Below, piece after piece: positions 6,478-11,798 of a stretch of 11,798 nucleotides of DNA. A program made the translations under genes and the position numbers. This DNA is from Deltaproteobacteria bacterium (GTDB lineage: Bacteria > Desulfobacterota > Desulfofervidia > Desulfofervidales > DG-60): the NCBI GenBank assembly GCA_021163945.1, contig JAGGTC010000123.1, positions 1 to 11,798 of the forward strand, in the 5' to 3' direction. Under the pieces are notes generated by a model. It saw only the letters and a program-made list of their open reading frames with translations. It had not been told where the DNA came from and did no database searches. Numbering within the stretch: the stretch's first letter is position 1; each line of letters opens with the position of its first letter.

Positions 6478-8911
6478 TTCCCAATTCCTTCTCCCTTTCT
6501 GCTACAAGGAGCTTGGTCTTTATTACCACATCTGGATTAAGGCTGATTGAATCGATCCCACACCTTACCAAGAATTCTGCAAATTCAGGAAAATCACTTG
6601 GTGCCTGACCACAAATCCCTATCTTTCTGCCCTTTTTCTTTGCAATCTCAATTACCTTACTCACAAGTCTCTTTACTGCCTCATTTCTCTCATCATAAAG
6701 ATGGGCCACTAGCTCAGAATCCCTATCCAGGCCCAAGGTAAGTTGGGTCAAATCATTAGAGCCTATAGAGAATCCATCAAATATATCACAAAATTCATCT
6801 GCGAGGATTACATTGCTGGGGATCTCACACATGACATATACCTCTAAGCCATTCTCCCCCTGGACCAGACCATACTCTTTCATGACCTCAATTACCTTTC
6901 TTCCCTCCTCTGGAGTCCTGCAAAATGGGACCATTACCTTGATATTGGTAAGTCCCATCTCGTCCCTTGCCTTAAGCAAGGCCTTGCACTCAAGACCAAA
7001 GGCAGGCTTAAACGTTTCATCATAATAGCGAGAGGCACCCCTCCAGCCGATCATGGGATTGTGCTCATGGGGCTCATAGAGATTTCCACCAATAAGGTTG
7101 GCATATTCATTTGTCTTAAAATCAGAGAGGCGCACAATCACGTCTTTTGGATAAAATGCTGCCCCAATGCGTCCAATCCCCCTCGCAAGCTTCTCTACAA
7201 AATAATCTACTTTGTTTGTATAGCCTTTTGTCTTTTCTTCTATTTGCTTAACAATCTTTGCAATCTTCTTATCTTTGTTTGCCCTTTTCTTCAATTCATC
7301 AAAGTGAATAAGGGCCAAAGGGTGAATGCCTATATGGGAATTTATGATAAATTCCTCCCTAGCAAGCCCTACCCCATCGCATGGGATTTGGCCCTGGAAA
7401 AACGCCTTTTCTGGAATCCCGACATTCATCATAATCTTTGTCTTGGTCTTAGGCAGTTTCTTTAAATCCAATTGCTCAACCTCATATTCTACAAAACCAT
7501 CATATATGTAACCTATTTCACCCTCACTGCAATCAACAGTAATCTCCTTTCCGCTTTTTATGACCTTGGTGGCCACCCCTGTCCCAATTACACAAGGGAT
7601 GCCCAGCTCCCGTGATATGATCGCTGCATGACATGTCCTCCCCCCTCTATTTGTAACAATGGCAGAGGCCACCTTCATAATAGGCTCCCAATCAGGGTCT
7701 GTCATATCGGTAATTAGTATCTCACCAGGCCTAAATTCAGTAATCTGCTCAGCAGATTTAATGACATTGGCCTTTCCTCTACTGATCTTTGAACCAACGG
7801 CCAACCCCTTGCACAGTACCCTGCCCTTTTCTTCAAGTTCATAGTACTTTTCCTTTAAGACATATGTCTCCATTATAGAATAGTCTTTAACAGAGTGGAC
7901 GGTCTCAGGACGGGCCTGGACAATAAAAAATTTACCTGTACCTACATCCTCTCCATCTCCATCCTTTGCCCACTCAATGTCCATTGGCTTCCCATAGTGT
8001 TTTTCAATCTCGCATGCCCATTTGGCCAAAAGCAATATCTCATCATCATTTAGCACATACCTCTCCCTCTCCTCCTTTGGTGTGGGTACATTCTTGACCT
8101 TTCTCCCATCTTCACTATAGATCAGCTTTTGCTCCTTTGAGCCCATTGTCTTTCCAATGATAGGGCATTTTCCCATCTTTAGTGTAGGTTTGAATACATA
8201 GTATTCATCAGGGTTTACTGCCCCCTTTACTACATTCTCCCCTAGACCATAAGAACCTGTGATAAATACCACATCCTTAAAGCCACTTTCTGTATCTAGG
8301 GTAAAGATTACCCCTGCACATGCTGCATCACTCCTTATCATCTTCTGTACAGCAATAGAGAGATAGACATCAAAGTGACCAAATCCCTTATCTTCACGAT
8401 AAGAAATGGCCCTATTTGTAAAAAGACTAGCAAAGCACTTCTTGCAGGCATAAAGCAAATCCTTCTCTCCACGGATGTTTAGATATGTCTCCTGTTGACC
8501 AGCAAAGGATGCATCTGGCAAATCCTCCGCTGTAGCCGAAGAACGGACTGCTACATCCACTGCCTCTACACCATATTGGGCACACAGCTTTTTGTAATTT
8601 TCGATGATGCTACTTGCCAAGTCTTTGGGTAATGAGGCACCCCTGATAAGTGCCCTTATCTTGCTACCCCTCCTCTTTAATTCCTCAATATTGTGGGTAT
8701 CTAGTCCAGTCAATATTTTTTTAATCTTATCTAGTAATTTTGCCTCTTCAATAAAGTACCTATACGCCTCAGCAGTAATGGCAAAGCCATCAGGTACATT
8801 GACCCCTATGGGCTTTAATTTTTGGAACATCTCTCCTAATGAGGCATTTTTTCCACCTACCAAAGGGACATCTTTAATGCCAACCTCATCAAACCAAAGA
8901 ATGAGCGACAT
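6467..8911 (-). CDS. ppsA: Phosphoenolpyruvate synthase PpsA
   Basis: Converts pyruvate, ATP and water to PEP, AMP and phosphate, the entry to gluconeogenesis from acetyl-CoA or pyruvate in anaerobes. The 814-residue length is normal. Domain order is as expected: N-terminal ATP-grasp with VGGKNASLGEM (18-28) and VRSSATAEDLPDASFAGQQE (122-141); swivelling phosphohistidine domain with catalytic H428 in GGRTCHAAIISREL; C-terminal TIM barrel for pyruvate/PEP with GSNDLTQLTLG (717-727) and the active-site cysteine C767 in GICGQAP. AMP/water-type PEP synthase is preferred over pyruvate phosphate dikinase because of the N-terminus and overall length. The ATG at 8911 has a consensus Shine-Dalgarno 5 bases away. 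The gene converges on purH with overlapping ends, and a sirtuin gene lies upstream on the same strand. Confidence 0.97.
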   Translation of the reverse strand: MSLILWFDEVGIKDVPLVGGKNASLGEMFQKLKPIGVNVPDGFAITAEAYRYFIEEAKLLDKIKKILTGLDTHNIEELKRRGSKIRALIRGASLPKDLASSIIENYKKLCAQYGVEAVDVAVRSSATAEDLPDASFAGQQETYLNIRGEKDLLYACKKCFASLFTNRAISYREDKGFGHFDVYLSIAVQKMIRSDAACAGVIFTLDTESGFKDVVFITGSYGLGENVVKGAVNPDEYYVFKPTLKMGKCPIIGKTMGSKEQKLIYSEDGRKVKNVPTPKEERERYVLNDDEILLLAKWACEIEKHYGKPMDIEWAKDGDGEDVGTGKFFIVQARPETVHSVKDYSIMETYVLKEKYYELEEKGRVLCKGLAVGSKISRGKANVIKSAEQITEFRPGEILITDMTDPDWEPIMKVASAIVTNRGGRTCHAAIISRELGIPCVIGTGVATKVIKSGKEITVDCSEGEIGYIYDGFVEYEVEQLDLKKLPKTKTKIMMNVGIPEKAFFQGQIPCDGVGLAREEFIINSHIGIHPLALIHFDELKKRANKDKKIAKIVKQIEEKTKGYTNKVDYFVEKLARGIGRIGAAFYPKDVIVRLSDFKTNEYANLIGGNLYEPHEHNPMIGWRGASRYYDETFKPAFGLECKALLKARDEMGLTNIKVMVPFCRTPEEGRKVIEVMKEYGLVQGENGLEVYVMCEIPSNVILADEFCDIFDGFSIGSNDLTQLTLGLDRDSELVAHLYDERNEAVKRLVSKVIEIAKKKGRKIGICGQAPSDFPEFAEFLVRCGIDSISLNPDVVIKTKLLVAEREKELGINV

Positions 8912-8916
8912 AAGTG

Positions 8917-8924
8917 ACCTCCTT
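8917..8924 (-). promoter_or_regulatory. Consensus Shine-Dalgarno of ppsA
   Basis: On the minus strand AAGGAGGT stands 5 bases before the ATG at 8911, a full match to the anti-Shine-Dalgarno. It settles the ppsA start and contrasts with the absence of any such site before ahbC and the 9877 gene. Confidence 0.85.
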
Positions 8925-8940
8925 GCCTTATTTCAAGTAA

Positions 8941-8969
8941 TTTTTACCCTAAATAGGGCAAAAATACAA
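8941..8969 (-). promoter_or_regulatory. Weak candidate ppsA promoter with an operator-like palindrome
   Basis: On the minus strand TTGTAT (8969-8964) and TAAAAA (8946-8941) are separated by 17 bases; both matches are weak (3 and 4 of 6). A 12-base inverted repeat CCCTA-TT-TAGGG (8958-8947) sits in the spacer and touches the -10, the place expected for a repressor site. The rest of the 8912-9084 gap is AT-rich and holds no gene that I can see. Confidence 0.25.
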
Positions 8970-9084
8970 GCCCCAAATCCATTGATTACCTTAAAAGAAA
9001 CCCCGCAAGTGCAAATTTTATTTGTATACTTTTTGTCTATTACTGGCTTTCATGCCTAGACGAGAAAAAAGGGTTGTTTAAGGT

Positions 9085-9804
9085 TTAAATAAATCTAGGC
9101 AATATCTCCCCTGCCCTCCCCCTTATACTTATGTCAAAGATGGGGGTGGCCTCTGTTGGTTCAAGGTTTACCTCTATTAAAAATGCACCACTTTTCTTTC
9201 CTATCCCTATCAATGAGGCAGCAGGTTGAACCACTGCAGATGTCCCAACTACCAAGATTGTATCGGCCTTTTCTACCTCACTAACTGCCATATTCAGGGT
9301 GTCCATATCCAGAAATTCCCCAAACCATACAACATCTGGCCTAAGCATACCACCACACTTGGGACAAATGGGTGGAAATGGGATGGGAACCCTTTTATCC
9401 TTGGCCTTATAATCGCACTTGCTACACTTGACCCACCATATATTTCCATGAAGCTCTATAAGATTTTTGCTCCCTGCCTTTCTATGCAAGTCGTCTATAT
9501 TCTGGGTAATTAGGGCAAAGTGGGGTACTATCTTTTCTAAGTCTACTAGGGCCTTATGGGCAGGGTTATAGGTCACCTTAGAGATCAAGTCCCTCCTCCA
9601 ATTATAAAATTCCCATACAAGCCTTGGGTCTTTTGCAAATGCATGGGGTGTGGCTAGGTCTGTTACCTTGTACCTCTGCCAAATCCCACCCTTTCCCCTA
9701 AATGTAGGCACTCCACTCTCAGCAGATATCCCTGCACCTGTTAGTGCCACAAGTCTTTTACTGCCTAAGACCCTTTTTCTTGCCTCTTCAATCAGTTCTT
9801 CCAT
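9085..9804 (-). CDS. cobB: NAD-dependent protein deacylase, CobB/SIRT5-type sirtuin
   Basis: Removes acyl groups from protein lysines using NAD, releasing nicotinamide and O-acyl-ADP-ribose. The 239-residue protein is a minimal catalytic core: NAD-binding GAGIS (23-27) and TFRG (34-37), QNIDDLH (101-107), catalytic H119 in ELHGN, and a zinc site of C127, C130, C147 and C150. Y67 and R70 in the FYNWRR segment match the Tyr-x-x-Arg pair of class III sirtuins, which favours succinyl and other acidic acyl lysines as well as acetyl. The ATG at 9804 has only a weak AGG upstream; a TATAAA (9826-9821, minus strand) is a possible -10 but no convincing -35 goes with it. It reads toward ppsA on the same strand; known bacterial sirtuins often act on central-carbon enzymes, but a link to PpsA is only inferred from position. 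Confidence 0.95.
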   Translation of the reverse strand: MEELIEEARKRVLGSKRLVALTGAGISAESGVPTFRGKGGIWQRYKVTDLATPHAFAKDPRLVWEFYNWRRDLISKVTYNPAHKALVDLEKIVPHFALITQNIDDLHRKAGSKNLIELHGNIWWVKCSKCDYKAKDKRVPIPFPPICPKCGGMLRPDVVWFGEFLDMDTLNMAVSEVEKADTILVVGTSAVVQPAASLIGIGKKSGAFLIEVNLEPTEATPIFDISIRGRAGEILPRFI

Positions 9805-9838
9805 CTAATACCTAAGGCAGTTTATAATATATTTAAAA

Positions 9839-9867
9839 TTGACACAAGTGACCTTTTTTGCTATGTT
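9839..9867 (+). promoter_or_regulatory. Sigma70-type promoter for the coiled-coil protein and RNA methyltransferase genes
   Basis: TTGACA (9839-9844) is a perfect -35; after 17 bases comes TATGTT (9862-9867, 4 of 6). Transcription should start near 9874, only about 3 bases before the ATG at 9877, where no Shine-Dalgarno is present. The message is therefore predicted to be leaderless or nearly so. Confidence 0.6.
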
Positions 9868-9876
9868 TAATTTAGC

Positions 9877-10068
9877 ATGTCCATTAGGCAGATTGCATCA
9901 GATTTATACAAGGTCACTAGGGAAATAGACGCACTAGAAAAGAGGCTAAAGACTGCCTCACTTTCTGAAAAGTCAAAGTTAGAGACAAAGATAGAAATCC
10001 TAAAGAGGCAAAAGGAGGAACTTAGGAGAAAACTGGATAGCATGAAAGAGACCCCACCCCCTATTTAA
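9877..10068 (+). CDS. Small coiled-coil protein, function unknown
   Basis: A 63-residue protein that is almost entirely predicted helix: from about residue 4 to 56 hydrophobic residues recur in heptad fashion (I, L, V, I, L, L) among dense Lys, Arg and Glu, ending in a proline-rich tail KETPPPI. No cysteine, signal peptide or membrane span. I do not recognise a named family. Coding is supported by the strong promoter just upstream, by codon use like its neighbours, and by the TAATG junction in which its stop shares one base with the start of the RNA methyltransferase gene, so the two are probably translated together. A role as an oligomeric adaptor or RNA-binding helper for the methyltransferase is possible but not shown by the sequence. 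Confidence 0.75.
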   Translation: MSIRQIASDLYKVTREIDALEKRLKTASLSEKSKLETKIEILKRQKEELRRKLDSMKETPPPI

Positions 10069-11474
10069 TGCTGGACTATCTTGACCCTACCAATCTTTTA
10101 TCCATCTTGATGGGGCCCTTGGGCAGGGAATACCTATCCCAGGCAGGGAAAAGAAGGCCTATAACCATAAAATTAAATCCATTAAAGGCAAATCCAGCTA
10201 ATATCCTCTCTTTTTTGCATGAAGAGGGATTTTTATTAAGGCCCCTACCCCACTATGATTTGGCCTATGAGGTAGAACATGAGCCATACCCTTTGACCAA
10301 GTCTATAATCCACTTTGCTGGGCTTATTTACCTCCAAGACCCATCTTCTATGCTCCCCCCTATCCTGCTTAACCCAAGACCAGGGGAAATCGTACTGGAT
10401 CTAACAGCAGCGCCTGGCTCAAAGACCACCCTACTCTCAACCCTGATGGAAAACAAAGGGGCAGTTGTGGCCATAGACAACTCAGGCAAAAGGCTCCAGG
10501 CCCTAAGCTATAATCTAGAACGCTGGGGGGTAATAAACACAGGCTGGGGAAGGGGACTGGCAGAGCAAATAGGAAATATATTCTTTGAATGCTTTGATAA
10601 GGTGTTGGTGGATCCCCCTTGTACAGGATTGGGTACACTCCATAAGTCACCAGAGATCTTGAGGTGGTGGAAGGGGAGCAAGGTCATTAAGCTCTCTCGG
10701 ATTCAGGAGCGGATATTGATAAGTGGACTAAAGGCCCTCAAACCAAGAGGTACCCTAGTTTATTCAACTTGTACCCTAACCCCCCATGAAAATGAAGGGG
10801 TAGTAAATGCAATACTTGAAAGGTATCCTGTGGTTCTAGAAGAAATCAAGATAAAAAATATCCCTACACACCCTGGACTGGTTGAGTTTATAAATTTTAG
10901 GTTCAATAAGGAATTGAGCAAGGCCATTCGCATCTATCCGCTAGAGCAAGAAGGAGAGGGGTTTTTTATTGCAAAATTAAAGAAAATGGAGGCATTTTCC
11001 CCCCCAAGATACAAGAGTCTGCCGCAGGAGCAGACCTTTTTTCTCCCCACAGATTTGCAAATAAAGGAAAAAATAGAAGAGATAAAAAGACACTTTGGGC
11101 TAAAGGATGACCCATTTCCCCATACAGCCTTTTTTCTCCTAAAGAGGCATGCAAGGATAGCCAGTATTGAATTGGCAGGGCTAAGTAGCCCCATCCCACT
11201 ACAAAGGGGCCTTTCCTTTGCACACACACTCAAGGGGGGTTGGAGGCTTACCACAAGGGGCATCCAGTGGCTTGCCCCCATTATCTCAGAAAATTTTATT
11301 GAGCTAGATAGTAAATCGCTTAGGACACTCCTCTCAGGACATACCCTATGTGAAGTGTCTGGACATGGTCAACAACTCCTTACCCATCTGGGGTGTCCAT
11401 TGGGCTATGGACTGATAAAGGATGGACAATTGGTCAGCCAAATTCCATCTAAGGAGCTTATAATTAGGGAATAA
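10068..11474 (+). CDS. RsmB/RsmF-family RNA (cytosine-5) methyltransferase with C-terminal PUA-like region
   Basis: Transfers methyl from SAM to C5 of cytosine in RNA, most likely 16S rRNA. The 468-residue protein has the NOL1/NOP2/Sun core: an N-terminal RNA-binding part with KLNPLKANP (35-43), SAM motif I VLDLTAAPGSKTT (109-121), motif IV DPPCTGLG with the release cysteine C185, and motif VI YSTCTLTPHENE with the catalytic nucleophile C235. Residues from about 305 to 468 form an extra C-terminal region ending LGCPLGYGLIKDGQLVSQIP, which resembles the PUA-like tail of RsmF (YebU). An NusB-like N-terminal domain, as in full-length RsmB, is absent, so RsmF-like is the better guess; the exact target cytosine cannot be read from sequence. 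The start shares one base with the stop of the coiled-coil gene and has no Shine-Dalgarno of its own. Confidence 0.92.
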   Translation: MLDYLDPTNLLSILMGPLGREYLSQAGKRRPITIKLNPLKANPANILSFLHEEGFLLRPLPHYDLAYEVEHEPYPLTKSIIHFAGLIYLQDPSSMLPPILLNPRPGEIVLDLTAAPGSKTTLLSTLMENKGAVVAIDNSGKRLQALSYNLERWGVINTGWGRGLAEQIGNIFFECFDKVLVDPPCTGLGTLHKSPEILRWWKGSKVIKLSRIQERILISGLKALKPRGTLVYSTCTLTPHENEGVVNAILERYPVVLEEIKIKNIPTHPGLVEFINFRFNKELSKAIRIYPLEQEGEGFFIAKLKKMEAFSPPRYKSLPQEQTFFLPTDLQIKEKIEEIKRHFGLKDDPFPHTAFFLLKRHARIASIELAGLSSPIPLQRGLSFAHTLKGGWRLTTRGIQWLAPIISENFIELDSKSLRTLLSGHTLCEVSGHGQQLLTHLGCPLGYGLIKDGQLVSQIPSKELIIRE

Positions 11475-11517
11475 ACCTTGCCTCCCAAAAAATCGAACTT
11501 ATTTTAAATAAAAAAAT

Positions 11518-11523
11518 AGGGGT
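11518..11523 (+). promoter_or_regulatory. Shine-Dalgarno of the glycosyltransferase gene
   Basis: AGGGGT ends 6 bases before the ATG at 11530. The rest of the 55-base spacer 11475-11529 is AT-rich with no hairpin terminator and no clear promoter, so read-through from the methyltransferase gene is possible. Confidence 0.5.
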
Positions 11524-11529
11524 AAGGCT

Positions 11530-11798
11530 ATGCGGATTGCCCAGGTCTCGCCACTCTATGAGAGCGTTCCACCAAAATACTATGGGGGCACAGAGAGGAT
11601 GGTCTCTTATCTTACAGAGGAATTGGTCAGGCAGGGCCATGAAGTCACCCTATTTGCCAGTGCAGATTCAGTAACAAGGGCCCACCTTATCTCCCCTTGT
11701 AAAAGGTCTCTGAGATTAGACAAGGATTGCATAGACCCAATTGCACATCATATTTTATTGCTTGAACAGGTGTTTCAGATGGCTGATGAATTTGATAT
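11530..11798 (+). CDS. GT4-family glycosyltransferase, N-terminal part only
   Basis: The first 89 codons of an open frame that leaves the right edge. The protein begins MRIAQVSPLYESVPPKYYGG followed by TERMVSYLTEELVRQGHEVTLFAS, the acceptor-side Rossmann fold start of GT-B glycosyltransferases of family 4: a beta strand, a glycine-containing loop (GGTE), a helix and the GHEVTLFA strand. Such enzymes transfer sugars from nucleotide sugars to glycans, lipids or small acceptors at the inner face of the membrane or in the cytoplasm; the substrate cannot be told from this fragment, and the donor-binding C-terminal domain is outside the window. ATG with AGGGGT upstream. Same strand as the methyltransferase gene, 55 bases downstream. 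Confidence 0.88.
   Translation, partial: MRIAQVSPLYESVPPKYYGGTERMVSYLTEELVRQGHEVTLFASADSVTRAHLISPCKRSLRLDKDCIDPIAHHILLLEQVFQMADEFD

Noticed and set aside
6467..8911. Pyruvate phosphate dikinase instead of PEP synthase
   Set aside because: The N-terminus, the motif spacing and the 814-residue length fit PpsA; PPDK is usually about 870-900 residues with a longer N-terminal part.
8604..9059. Plus-strand open frame of 151 codons extending past the ppsA start
   Set aside because: Two thirds is antisense to ppsA and the rest crosses its Shine-Dalgarno region; no ribosome site or recognisable protein.
9054..9100. Inverted repeat GCCTAGA/TCTAGGC flanking the sirtuin stop codon
   Set aside because: Seven-base arms with a 33-base loop and no T-run after the second arm on either strand, so it is not a convincing terminator; probably chance.
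11475..11529. Intrinsic terminator after the RNA methyltransferase gene
   Set aside because: A-rich and T-rich runs are present but no GC stem precedes them.

Overview
The window looks like chromosome from an anaerobic bacterium of the sulfate-reducer type (Desulfobacterota / deltaproteobacterial grade), possibly a thermophile. The main reason is an operon for the siroheme-dependent (Ahb) route to heme b, which is typical of sulfate reducers and some archaea. A PEP synthase for gluconeogenesis and arginine codons dominated by AGG/AGA fit the same picture. CG dinucleotides are scarce. The lineage is an inference from gene content and composition, not from a marker gene. The window is almost fully coding: the longest gap is 173 bases (8912-9084), and there is no RNA gene, insertion sequence, CRISPR array or phage gene that I can support.

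Left part. A conserved-looking but unrecognised protein runs leftward off the window edge (1-686, minus). An 82-base divergent spacer with back-to-back promoters separates it from a tightly packed plus-strand operon (769-6477): ahbC (radical SAM didecarboxysiroheme deacetylase), hemB (porphobilinogen synthase), ahbD (radical SAM coproheme decarboxylase / heme synthase) carrying an extra C-terminal AhbA/AhbB-type siroheme decarboxylase domain, a DHPS-like metallo-beta-lactamase-fold protein, and a stand-alone AICAR transformylase (the C-terminal half of PurH). The first three genes are joined by 4-base ATGA overlaps and the next two by 1-base gaps. Together HemB supplies the tetrapyrrole precursor, and AhbA/B-type, AhbC and AhbD activities carry siroheme to heme b. 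Siroheme formation itself and a second AhbA/B subunit must be encoded elsewhere.

Middle. ppsA (6467-8911, minus) converges on the AICAR transformylase gene, the two reading frames overlapping by 11 bases. Upstream of ppsA on the same strand is a class III-type sirtuin deacylase (9085-9804), separated from it by a 173-base spacer that holds a consensus Shine-Dalgarno and an operator-like palindrome.

Right part. Diverging from the sirtuin is a two-gene plus-strand unit: a 63-residue coiled-coil protein (9877-10068) whose stop overlaps the start of an RsmB/RsmF-type RNA m5C methyltransferase (10068-11474). A GT4 glycosyltransferase starts at 11530 and runs off the right edge.

Points most worth a second look: the AhbD-AhbA/B fusion, the AICAR transformylase without its cyclohydrolase half at the end of a heme operon, and the fact that three operon-leading genes have promoter-like hexamers so close to the start codon that their mRNAs should be leaderless or nearly so, while other genes here have classical Shine-Dalgarno sites.
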